From assembly GCA_001603055.1 (NCBI GenBank), contig LVAZ01000235.1:1-5365 (forward strand): a stretch of DNA of 5,365 nt, written 5' to 3'. Every line of letters begins with the position of its first letter. Positions within the stretch are counted from its first letter, which is position 1. The stretch comes from Victivallales bacterium Lenti_02. Its GTDB lineage: Bacteria > Verrucomicrobiota > Lentisphaeria > Oligosphaerales > Lenti-02. Shown here one piece after another: positions 1-5,365 of the stretch. A program made the translations under genes and the position numbers. The notes beneath the pieces are model-generated. The model searched no databases. It was given only the letters and a program-made list of their open reading frames with translations, and was not told where the DNA came from.

Positions 1-462
1 GGGTTCGGCGATTTCCGGCTCGACCGTGGCGGGGAGGCTGGAGTGGACCCGGACCAGCCGCTCCGCCTCGGGGCCGAGCATGGTGAAGTCCGCGAAACCG
101 CTTTTGCCGAGCCGGGTCCAGTCCCGGATATGGGCGCAGAGGAAGGTGCCGCCGGCGTTGAACTCGAAGTTGAAGTAGGCGGTGCCGGGCTGGGGCCGGA
201 AGAAGAACTCGACGCAGGAATCGAGGCAGACCGGGTCCTGGAAGCGGGTGTGGACGGAACGGACGTAGCGGTCCTCGACCCGGAACAGGCCGTGGATGCA
301 GGCCCCGTCATGGAGCAGCCGCGCCTGGACGCGCGGGTGGTGGTCGGTGCTCTCGGGGCGGACGGCGGCGACGGCGAGGGTTTCGGCCTGCTGCCAGACC
401 GGGGCGTCCCACTGGCCGTCGAGGGGCGGCGCGGCGGCGGTTTTGCGGACGGTGTAGGGCAT
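1..462 (-). CDS. CBM9-like carbohydrate-binding protein (3' part beyond the left edge)
   Basis: The first 154 residues are visible, read from an ATG at 462 and open to position 1, so the C-terminus is missing. Residues 14-26 (LDGQWDAPVWQQA) match the characteristic start of CBM9/DOMON-type beta-sandwich domains, in which an Asp-Gly-x-Trp-Asp segment is followed by a Trp. Residues 80-104 contain LDSCVEFFFRP and YFNFEFNAGG, the conserved core of family-9-like binding domains. No signal peptide is seen, which is common for the stand-alone 'family 9-like' proteins of about 200-250 residues; that total length is my expectation and is not visible here. The ATG lies 2 bp past the stop of the upstream esterase gene, and its AAGGAA ribosome site is inside that gene, so the two are very probably co-transcribed and translationally coupled. 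The likely role is binding sugars or glycosides, substrate unknown. Family assignment is fairly secure; function is inference. Confidence 0.85.
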   Translation of the reverse strand, partial: MPYTVRKTAAAPPLDGQWDAPVWQQAETLAVAAVRPESTDHHPRVQARLLHDGACIHGLFRVEDRYVRSVHTRFQDPVCLDSCVEFFFRPQPGTAYFNFEFNAGGTFLCAHIRDWTRLGKSGFADFTMLGPEAERLVRVHSSLPATVEPEIAEP

Positions 463-464
463 GG

Positions 465-1427
465 TCAGAGTTCCTTGAGGAACTGGAAGACGCGGTCGCC
501 GTGGCCCGGCAGGCCCTCGTGGCCGAAGTCGGGATAAGCCACGTAGGACTTCTTGCCGGGGATTTTGTTGTAGGCGGCGAACTGGGTGGAGGGCGGGCAG
601 ACGGTGTCGCAGAAGCCCACGGCCATCATGACTTCGGCGCGGATGCGGGGGGCGAGGTGCTGCACGTCGATGTAGCCCAGGCGGGTGAAGATTTCCTTCT
701 CCCGCTCGTGCAGGGGGTCGAAGCTGCGGAAGAACTCCTTGAGTTCCGCGTAGGCGTCCTTGGCCTGGTCCATCTCCCAGACCCGCTGGTAGTCGCAGAG
801 GAAGGGGAAATTGGGGGCGGCGCGCCGGATGCGGGGTTCGAGGGCGGCGCAGGCGAGGGTCAGGCCCCCGCCTTGGCTGCCGCCGAAGCAGCCGACCCGG
901 CCCGGGTCCACCTCGGGCATGGCCATGACCAGGCCGGCCAGTTGGGCGCAGTCGAGGAAAATCTGGCGGAACAGCAGGCGCTCGGGCGCGTCGTCCAGAC
1001 CGCGGATGATCTGGCCGCGCAGGGTGTTGCCCTTGACTCCGCCCACGTCCTCGGAGAGGCCGGCCTGGCCGCGGCAGTCGAGGGCGGCGATGGTGAAGCC
1101 GAGGGCCGCCCAGGGCATCTTGTCCAGCCAGTCGCCCGAGCTGCCGCTGTAGCCGTGGAACTGGACCACCGCCGGATGGGGTGCCGCCGCCTGCCTGGGC
1201 CGCGCCAGCTTGGCATGGATGCGGGCGCCGCCGACCCCGGTGAAGAACAGGTCGAAGCATTCGGCGAAGGGGACCTGGAACTTGGCGGGCACCAGCTCCA
1301 CCGCCGGATCGAGGGCGCGCATTTCGGCCAGGCCGCGCTCCCAGTAGGCGTCGAAGTCGGCGGGACGGGGGTTGATGCCCTGGTAGGCTTCCAGGCGCTC
1401 GCGGGACATGTCGAAGAGCAGAGGCAT
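465..1427 (-). CDS. Acetyl xylan esterase / cephalosporin-C deacetylase (AXE1 family, carbohydrate esterase 7)
   Basis: This 320-residue alpha/beta hydrolase removes acetyl groups from short xylo-oligosaccharides and related acetylated compounds, probably in the cytoplasm, since no signal peptide is present. The family is typically about 320 residues, so the gene looks complete. The nucleophile is Ser184 in GGSQGG, Asp274 lies in GFCDTVCPP and His303 in DFGHEG, which is the normal spacing of the CE7 triad. The oxyanion-hole Tyr93 is in FHGYSGSSGDW, and the conserved block LSEDVGGVKGNTLRG follows; the usual RGQGG is RGQAG here. The frame is open upstream to a TTG at 1472. I chose ATG 1427 because GAGGAA lies 6 nt upstream and the conserved protein starts MPLLFDM. 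The CBM9-like gene follows after 2 bp, forming an operon. The family is certain; the natural substrate (xylan fragments or another acetylated glycan) is not. Confidence 0.95.
   Translation of the reverse strand: MPLLFDMSRERLEAYQGINPRPADFDAYWERGLAEMRALDPAVELVPAKFQVPFAECFDLFFTGVGGARIHAKLARPRQAAAPHPAVVQFHGYSGSSGDWLDKMPWAALGFTIAALDCRGQAGLSEDVGGVKGNTLRGQIIRGLDDAPERLLFRQIFLDCAQLAGLVMAMPEVDPGRVGCFGGSQGGGLTLACAALEPRIRRAAPNFPFLCDYQRVWEMDQAKDAYAELKEFFRSFDPLHEREKEIFTRLGYIDVQHLAPRIRAEVMMAVGFCDTVCPPSTQFAAYNKIPGKKSYVAYPDFGHEGLPGHGDRVFQFLKEL
471..476 (-). promoter_or_regulatory. Ribosome binding site of the CBM9-like gene, inside the esterase gene
   Basis: AAGGAA on the minus strand lies 8 nt before the ATG at 462 and within the last codons of the esterase gene. 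This supports both the chosen start and coupled translation of the pair. Confidence 0.75.
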
Positions 1428-1433
1428 GGGGGG

Positions 1434-1439
1434 TTCCTC
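1434..1439 (-). promoter_or_regulatory. Ribosome binding site deciding the esterase start
   Basis: GAGGAA on the minus strand is followed by six C residues and then the ATG at 1427. The alternative TTG at 1472 has no comparable site, so the shorter 320-residue protein is preferred. Confidence 0.75.
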
Positions 1440-1472
1440 GCGACGGATTGGACGGGTAAGGGAATCCGGCAA

Positions 1473-1501
1473 ACTGTATCCACGCCCCGACCCGCCCGCA
1501 A
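1473..1501 (-). promoter_or_regulatory. Weak candidate promoter for the esterase-CBM9 operon
   Basis: On the minus strand, TTGCGG (1496-1501) and TACAGT (1473-1478) are separated by 17 bp. The -35 matches consensus at 3 of 6 positions and the -10 at 4 of 6. Transcription would start near 1466, giving a leader of about 40 nt. The spacing is ideal but the hexamers are poor, so this is tentative. The AT-rich stretch around 1561-1585 is an alternative location. Confidence 0.3.
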
Positions 1502-1539
1502 ACCGGGCCGGGAAAGATGAAAAACGACCATGCGGTGAA

Positions 1540-1567
1540 TTGGCAGCGGCGTCCGGCGTCGTATATT
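1540..1567 (+). promoter_or_regulatory. Sigma70-like promoter for the phosphatase gene
   Basis: TTGGCA (1540-1545) and TATATT (1562-1567) each match the sigma70 consensus at five of six positions and are separated by 16 bp. They sit in the most AT-rich pocket of the divergent intergenic region. The predicted transcription start near 1574 leaves about 75 nt of leader before GTG 1650. It also argues against the TTG at 1572 as the translation start. The two hexamers are visible directly; activity is inferred. Confidence 0.6.
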
Positions 1568-1589
1568 TGATTTGTATTCTTCTTGCATG

Positions 1590-1688
1590 GGACCAAACGG
1601 GGTGCGGTCCATACGAGCCAAGTATGAACCTGTGTCATGGGGAGCGCCAGTGTTCTTCTTTTGGTCCAAACGACATGTTGTAGGTCCC
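1590..1688. repeat. Cluster of GGACC/GGTCC words and inverted repeats in the phosphatase leader
   Basis: GGACCAAA at 1590-1597 has its exact reverse complement, TTTGGTCC, at 1660-1667. The second copy is part of an 11-bp palindrome, TTTGGTCCAAA (1660-1670). Further GGTCC words occur at 1606-1610, where they form a 5-bp inverted repeat with GGACC at 1590-1594, and at 1683-1687. The cluster lies just downstream of the predicted transcription start and brackets the proposed GTG start. It could be an operator, or an RNA fold that hides the ribosome site. It could also be chance in GC-rich DNA. Confidence 0.35.
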
Positions 1689-2708
1689 TTGGAACTGCTT
1701 CGCCCGGAGGACGGCGAGGACACTGCACCACTGCAACGCATTGTGGACGGAGCGGAAGAGGCCGACCCGGCGGCACCGTCCCCCGGCCAGCCGGCCAGCT
1801 CCCCGGCCGGCACCGACTTCAGCCGTCCGAAGCCGGTGATGTTCGCCTGGAAGCCCCTGTCCTGCGGAGTCGGGCGCATCCGCTACTCGCTCTACCTATC
1901 CCGGAACGAGGACTTCTCCGATCCGATGGTCTACAGCGGCATCTCCCAGCCCCATATGGCGGTGCGGAACCTGTATGTCGGCACCCGCTACTACTGGAAG
2001 GTGCGGGCGGAGGGGCGGCGCATCGAGCCGGTCGAGTCGGCGGTGTGGAGTTTCCGGACCCATCCGGCCCTGCCGCGCTGGGTTTTCGTTCCCGGCATCA
2101 CCAACATGCGGGATCTGGGCGGCTGGCCGACCACCGGTGGCGGCCAGGTGCGCCAGGGCCTCGTCTACCGCTCCTCCGCCATGAGCAGCCGCCGCATGCG
2201 CGGCGAAACCGAACGGATTCTGCTCGACGAGTTGCACATCCGCACCGACCTCGATCTGCGCTCGAAGGACGAAAGGCCGCATCCCGTGCTGGACGAGGAC
2301 CGGGTGCGCTGGCAACATGCACCCGTCCCGCCCTATGGCGAGTTCGCCACCGAGGCCGGCAAAAACCGCTATCTGAACGCGCTCCGGGTCTTCGCGGACC
2401 CGGACGCCTACCCGATTCTCTGCCATTGCCGGGCCGGGGCGGACCGTGTCGGCACCGTGGTGTTTCTCCTGCTCGGTCTGCTCGGCGTGGGGTTCGACGA
2501 TCTGGCGCGGGACTACGAGCTGACCTCGTTTTCGGTGTGGGGGAAGCGCTCGCGCCACTCCGCCGCCTTCCAGGCCATCGCCGCCGCCCTGCAAATGTAT
2601 CCCGGCGACACCATCAACGAGCAGATCGAGAACTACGCCATCGCCATCGGCCTTGTTCCGGCGGAAATCGACCGTATTCGCAGGATTCTGCTCGAACCCA
2701 AGGGCTGA
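1650..2708 (+). CDS. Tyrosine-protein phosphatase (Y_phosphatase3-like) with N-terminal FN3-like domain
   Basis: The 352-residue product probably dephosphorylates a phosphotyrosine, phosphoinositide or other phosphoester; the substrate is unknown. Residues 60-138 look like a fibronectin-III-type sandwich (FAWKPL, RIRYSLYLSRNEDFSDP, TRYYWKVRA, SAVWSFRT). The phosphatase domain follows, with NMRDLGGW at 152-159, the DLDLRS strand near 200-205 and the P-loop HCRAGADRVG at 259-268. Cys260 is the nucleophile and Arg266 the phosphate-binding arginine, so CX5R is intact. The residue after Arg is Val267, where Thr or Ser is usual. No clear signal peptide is seen. The start is uncertain: the frame is open from 1572. 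GTG 1650 has GGGGAG 5 nt upstream, but TTG 1689 and ATG 1587 are possible, and GC-rich third positions begin only near 1695. The gene has its own promoter and a strong terminator, so it is probably monocistronic. Confidence 0.85.
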   Translation: MFFFWSKRHVVGPLELLRPEDGEDTAPLQRIVDGAEEADPAAPSPGQPASSPAGTDFSRPKPVMFAWKPLSCGVGRIRYSLYLSRNEDFSDPMVYSGISQPHMAVRNLYVGTRYYWKVRAEGRRIEPVESAVWSFRTHPALPRWVFVPGITNMRDLGGWPTTGGGQVRQGLVYRSSAMSSRRMRGETERILLDELHIRTDLDLRSKDERPHPVLDEDRVRWQHAPVPPYGEFATEAGKNRYLNALRVFADPDAYPILCHCRAGADRVGTVVFLLLGLLGVGFDDLARDYELTSFSVWGKRSRHSAAFQAIAAALQMYPGDTINEQIENYAIAIGLVPAEIDRIRRILLEPKG

Positions 2709-2719
2709 CCGCGTCCAGC

Positions 2720-2760
2720 AAACGCCCCGGCGGGTTGGATTTCACCGCCGGGGCGTTTTT
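2720..2760 (+). terminator. Rho-independent terminator after the phosphatase gene
   Basis: A perfect 14-bp stem pairs 2720-2733 with 2745-2758 around an 11-nt loop; it is GC-rich inside with A/T pairs at its outer end. Five T residues at 2756-2760 overlap the base of the stem. It begins 11 bp past the phosphatase stop and ends 11 bp before the stop of the convergent membrane-protein gene. On the minus strand the hairpin is followed by only TTT, so it may also end the opposing transcript, less efficiently. Confidence 0.9.
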
Positions 2761-2771
2761 CCCGTTCCGGG

Positions 2772-3956
2772 TTATTCGGTTTTGCGGAGTTTGGCCAGCA
2801 GGTATTCGAGATGGCGCCCGGCTGCCTCGCGGCCGCCGAGTCCGAAGGCGAGGGCGACGGCCACGGCCAGCGAGCCGAGGGTCAGCCCGAAGGCCAGTTC
2901 GACGATCCGGTCGGCGATGCCCATCGCCTTCAGGCCCATGGCCAGGACCAAACCGACGATGGCGAAGCGGGCGAGGTTGGCAAGACCTTCGCCGCACTTG
3001 CAGGCGACGAGCGCGCTGTGTACTCCCCTGGCGATGAGCGCGCCAACCGCGAGAATCACCAGGCCCAGCGCCACCTGGCCGAGGAAGACCATCAGGCCCT
3101 TCACCACCAGCGAAACTTCGGCCATGCCGAGTTTCTCCAGCGCCGACACCAGGGCCGCGATCATGATGAAGAAGAGGACGATTTTGCTCAGCACGCGGGA
3201 GAGTTTCCAGGTTTCGTTGAACCAGCTCCCGACACCAAGTTTGGCGGGCAGGCCGTCGGTTCCCAGATTGGCCAGCAGTTCCTGGAGAATGTTGGTGACA
3301 AAGGACCCCACGGCGTAGGCCACCAGCAGGATGACGCTCGCCGCCAGGATCATGGGCACCGCCGCCAGCAGCGACTCGATCATCCCGGTCGCGGGTACCG
3401 AGATGGCCTCGATCTTCAAGGCGTGGAGAGCCGCCACCAGAACCGGCAGCAGAATCGCCAGAAACACCAACTGCCCCAGCAGCCGGGAAAGCACGAAGGA
3501 TTCGCTGAAGCCCAGCTTTTTCGAGTATTTGTCGAGCGGGGCGCAGAGCACCCGCACCGGCTCGGAGACCATCCGGGCCAGGACATAGCCGACGAAGCCG
3601 ATCAGAATCCCGGCCACCACGTCCGGGACCGCCAGCAGAATCCGGGCGAACATGGCCTTCACGGGGTCCAGCACTTCCGTGACATTCATCACCTCGAGGG
3701 CGAGAATGAGCACGTAGAGCATGAGCAGGTAGTAGACCAGGCGGGCCACCATTTCGTGGATCGGCAGCGCCTTCTCGTCCTTGGCGCTCAGTTTCTGGAT
3801 GGTCTTGCTCCTCCCCAGCAGGCTGGCGAGTCCCTTGCGGATCAGATTCGCCAGCACATAGCCGATGAGGAGGACCAGAATCGCCCCCACCACCAGCGGC
3901 ACCGCCTCGCCCAGCTTCCCCACCATCGTGTGGACCATTTGATCGATCGCATCCAT
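2772..3956 (-). CDS. Mechanosensitive-channel-like membrane protein with TM-helix repeats (CmpX/PF05552 type)
   Basis: This 394-residue inner-membrane protein has about nine hydrophobic segments, near 18-40, 71-90, 105-128, 155-180, 196-222, 256-275, 284-308, 328-346 and 353-376. A repeated pattern of a Pro or Gly, a long aliphatic run, then Gly/Ala-Tyr and a basic or polar end appears near 20-43 (IGYVLANLIRKGL), 111-134 (VGYVLARMVSEPV), 201-224 (VAYAVGSFVTNIL) and more weakly 292-311. This is typical of the conserved TM-helix repeat of CmpX-like relatives of MscS. The C-terminus has LAFGLGGREAAGRHL but no beta-barrel domain of the MscS kind. A channel or osmotic-stress role is inferred from the family. 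ATG 3956 is chosen because AAAGGA lies 8 nt upstream. The frame stays open to an ATG at 4100, but that extension is polar and low-complexity. The gene is convergent with the phosphatase and appears to have its own promoter. Confidence 0.85.
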   Translation of the reverse strand: MDAIDQMVHTMVGKLGEAVPLVVGAILVLLIGYVLANLIRKGLASLLGRSKTIQKLSAKDEKALPIHEMVARLVYYLLMLYVLILALEVMNVTEVLDPVKAMFARILLAVPDVVAGILIGFVGYVLARMVSEPVRVLCAPLDKYSKKLGFSESFVLSRLLGQLVFLAILLPVLVAALHALKIEAISVPATGMIESLLAAVPMILAASVILLVAYAVGSFVTNILQELLANLGTDGLPAKLGVGSWFNETWKLSRVLSKIVLFFIMIAALVSALEKLGMAEVSLVVKGLMVFLGQVALGLVILAVGALIARGVHSALVACKCGEGLANLARFAIVGLVLAMGLKAMGIADRIVELAFGLTLGSLAVAVALAFGLGGREAAGRHLEYLLAKLRKTE

Positions 3957-3964
3957 GTGTCGAT

Positions 3965-3970
3965 TCCTTT
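3965..3970 (-). promoter_or_regulatory. Ribosome binding site deciding the membrane-protein start
   Basis: AAAGGA on the minus strand lies 8 nt before ATG 3956. It favours this start over the in-frame ATG at 4100, whose AGG is immediately adjacent to the start codon. Confidence 0.7.
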
Positions 3971-3992
3971 CCGTGTCCTGGTTGCCGACCAC

Positions 3993-4015
3993 CTTCCGCC
4001 CGATGCAGGCGGAAG
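3993..4015 (-). promoter_or_regulatory. Hairpin in the leader of the membrane-protein gene
   Basis: CTTCCGCC and GGCGGAAG form a perfect 8-bp stem (3993-4000 with 4008-4015) around a 7-nt loop. In the minus-strand transcript it lies about 36 nt before the start codon and just upstream of the ribosome site. No T-run follows it on either strand, so it is not an obvious terminator. It could influence translation or stability, or have no role. Confidence 0.4.
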
Positions 4016-4114
4016 AATAAACGGGAGGTTGTTCGCACGGTTTGCGAGGGAAGGCGGGCGACGGCGGAAATCGGGCTTCCCTGCTGGATGCGCCTGCCAT
4101 CCTTGTCCTGATTT

Positions 4115-4143
4115 CCTATATCCTGCCGGAACGAGTCTGTCAA
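4115..4143 (-). promoter_or_regulatory. Sigma70-like promoter of the membrane-protein gene
   Basis: On the minus strand a perfect TTGACA (4138-4143) is followed after exactly 17 bp by TATAGG (4115-4120, four of six consensus matches). It starts 17 bp after the stop of the upstream LamG gene. The predicted transcription start near 4107 gives a leader of about 150 nt before ATG 3956. This suggests the membrane protein can be expressed independently of the LamG gene. Confidence 0.7.
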
Positions 4144-4159
4144 CCCGGTCGGCGGAAAC

Positions 4160-5365
4160 TCAGCGCCGGACGCGGCTGCGGACGCTGGCGAGGTCCACGG
4201 CGAAGGCACTGGCGGGGTCCGGGCCGCCGTGGCGGAATCCCTGTCCCAGATAGACCCAGTTGCCCTGGGGCTGGTGGGGCAGGATGGCCTCGGGGGCGTC
4301 GTTCAGCCGGGCCGCCGTCCCGCCGTCTCCCGTGCGCAGCCGGAGGGTATGCCAGGGCGTTTCCGGGGCGGCGGCGGGAAGGGTGCCGAGCGGGGCGCGT
4401 CGCTCGCCGAGTTCGAGGAACAGCCCGCCCTCGCGGTGGACGATGCGGGCGGGGACCACGGCGTCGCCGACCGTGGCCACGACCTGCTCCGAACCGGCTA
4501 GGAGGGCGAAGCGGAATTCCACCTCGACCGTGTGGCCGAGGGAGCGCTGGTTGGCGTCGAGATCGAGCCCGGCGGAGGCGTCGCCCCGGAACACCAGGCA
4601 GGCGCGGTCGGCGAAGACGGCGGTTTCCACCCCGGCGGCCGCCGCGTCGGGCAGCCGGAAATCGCGGGCGAAGGCGGGTTCGTCGGCGGGATCGAGCCAG
4701 AGCGCGGCAGCGGCGAGTGGCTGGGGACGGCCGGCGGCGAAGGCGTCGCGCAGGGTCTGGTGGTCCGCCGCCGCCAGGGAGGGGCCGGGCAGAACGGCCA
4801 GGAAGCGCAGCGCCCCGTCCAGGCCGGTGAGCTGGCTGGCGGGAAAACGGCGGTGGCCGAGATGGGCGGTGGTGCCGTCCAGCGGGGTGCCCGAGGGGGC
4901 GGGGAAGGTGCGTTCGGCCGTTTGGCCGTTGACCACGGCCAGGGCCTGGCCGGTGCGGTTGTCCACGGTCAGCCCCAGGTAGTTCCAGCGCCCCGGTTCG
5001 AGGTTCAGGGGAAAGACCTGGTTGCCGATGGCCGGGTTGAGGAAGAAGAAGGGCTGGTGGCCCTGGAGACCCACGACGAAGCCGGATTTCGCGCCGTCGC
5101 GGCAGTCGAGGAGCACGCCGGTGGCGGCGGGACGGACCCAGGCGGCGAAGCTGAAGCCGTCGGCGCCGACCCGGACGGCCCGGGCGGAGGCGGCGAACTG
5201 GCCGCGGTGGAAAAGCAGGGCGTCGCCCTCGCGTTCCGGGCACGGCGACTGATCGGTGTTGCCGCGGGGCAGGAGATAGCGCCGGGCGGGGTCCGGGGCG
5301 GGGGTGATGCGGGCCACCTCGATGCGGCGCTGGGCCTCGGGACCGTGGCTGTAGGAGACGAGCAG
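4160..5365 (-). CDS. Protein with two LamG/concanavalin-like domains, probably the tail of a BNR/sialidase-type propeller protein (5' part beyond the right edge)
   Basis: The last 401 residues are visible and the frame is open to the right edge, so the N-terminus is missing. Residues 1-20 (LLVSYSHGPEAQRRIEVARI) read like the final strand of a BNR/sialidase-type beta-propeller, where 'lyVsYs...i.varI' is common. Residues about 45-210 form a LamG/Laminin_G_3-like sandwich: FSFAAWVRP (71-79), RWNYLGLTVDNRTG (126-139) and LDGALRFLAVLPGPSL (182-197), the classic closing strand. Residues about 216-401 look like a second beta-sandwich (VEVEFRFALL, WHTLRLRTGDGG, GNWVYLGQGFRHGG). A role in binding or trimming extracellular glycans is inferred. 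A GTG at 5317 could start a 385-residue protein, but the coding pattern continues upstream of it. No terminator follows the stop; the promoter of the next gene begins 17 bp on. The LamG call is firm; the propeller is inference. Confidence 0.8.
   Translation of the reverse strand: MLVSYSHGPEAQRRIEVARITPAPDPARRYLLPRGNTDQSPCPEREGDALLFHRGQFAASARAVRVGADGFSFAAWVRPAATGVLLDCRDGAKSGFVVGLQGHQPFFFLNPAIGNQVFPLNLEPGRWNYLGLTVDNRTGQALAVVNGQTAERTFPAPSGTPLDGTTAHLGHRRFPASQLTGLDGALRFLAVLPGPSLAAADHQTLRDAFAAGRPQPLAAAALWLDPADEPAFARDFRLPDAAAAGVETAVFADRACLVFRGDASAGLDLDANQRSLGHTVEVEFRFALLAGSEQVVATVGDAVVPARIVHREGGLFLELGERRAPLGTLPAAAPETPWHTLRLRTGDGGTAARLNDAPEAILPHQPQGNWVYLGQGFRHGGPDPASAFAVDLASVRSRVRR

Noticed and set aside
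43..537. Plus-strand open frame opposite the CBM9-like gene
   Set aside because: It covers the antisense of a gene with clear CBM9 motifs and has only a GTG start without a ribosome site.
501..1520. Long plus-strand open frame opposite the esterase gene (339 codons)
   Set aside because: It lies antisense to a gene with an intact catalytic triad, its protein is low-complexity and rich in Gly, Ala, Glu and Val, and it resembles no family. Such frames are expected opposite GC-rich genes.
1637..3037. 466-codon plus-strand frame running through the phosphatase gene and beyond its stop
   Set aside because: It is a shifted frame rich in Arg, Gly and Pro with no domain, it crosses the strong terminator at 2720-2760, and it overlaps a well-supported phosphatase.
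3993..4015. Hairpin as a terminator for the LamG gene
   Set aside because: No T-run follows on either strand, and it lies about 145 bp past the stop and downstream of the next gene's promoter.
2811..4253. 480-codon plus-strand open frame opposite the membrane-protein gene
   Set aside because: The translation is rich in His, Gln, Asp and Glu, the usual mirror image of a hydrophobic membrane protein, and it has no recognisable domain.
4140..5243. Arg/Pro-rich minus-strand frame overlapping the LamG gene
   Set aside because: Its composition, dominated by Arg, Pro and Gly, is typical of a shifted frame in GC-rich DNA. The overlapping LamG frame has clear domain motifs.
4160..5317. Complete 385-residue LamG gene starting at GTG 5317
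   Set aside because: The frame continues upstream to the window edge with plausible coding sequence (LLVSYSHGPE), and no convincing ribosome site precedes this GTG.

Overview
This GC-rich window (roughly two-thirds G+C by eye) has closely packed bacterial genes with Shine-Dalgarno sites, sigma70-like promoter elements and one clear rho-independent terminator. Two protein types, the acetyl-xylan-esterase/CBM9-like pair and the FN3-like plus HCX5R tyrosine phosphatase, resemble those of carbohydrate-degrading bacteria of the PVC group (Lentisphaerota, Kiritimatiellota, Verrucomicrobiota). This taxonomic guess comes from protein style alone and is low confidence. No rRNA, tRNA, mobile element or CRISPR array was seen.

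Layout. Positions 1-1427 (minus strand) hold a two-gene carbohydrate operon: a cytoplasmic acetyl xylan esterase/cephalosporin-C deacetylase (AXE1 family, intact triad), then, 2 bp after its stop, a CBM9-like carbohydrate-binding protein cut by the left edge. Positions 1428-1649 are a divergent intergenic region. It has a good plus-strand promoter (TTGGCA/TATATT), a weaker minus-strand candidate, and repeated GGACC/GGTCC words. Positions 1650-2708 (plus) encode a tyrosine phosphatase of the Y_phosphatase3 type with an N-terminal FN3-like domain. Its P-loop has Val where Thr/Ser is normal. A 14-bp perfect hairpin with a T-run at 2720-2760 closes this gene and lies between it and a convergent neighbour.

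Positions 2772-3956 (minus) encode a polytopic membrane protein with about four copies of a TM-helix repeat, of the mechanosensitive-channel-like (CmpX/PF05552) kind. It appears to have its own promoter (perfect TTGACA, 17 bp, TATAGG at 4115-4143) and a leader of about 150 nt with a hairpin. Positions 4160-5365 (minus) are the C-terminal 401 residues of a larger protein: two concanavalin/LamG-like beta-sandwich domains after what looks like the last strand of a BNR/sialidase-type propeller. The gene enters from the right edge.

Together, the esterase, the CBM9-like protein and the LamG protein point to glycan recognition and deacetylation. The phosphatase and the channel-like protein look like independently transcribed neighbours. 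I do not see convincing evidence of a wholly new multi-gene system. The most unusual points are the phosphatase P-loop substitution, the repeated words in the divergent promoter region, and the structured leader of the channel-like gene.
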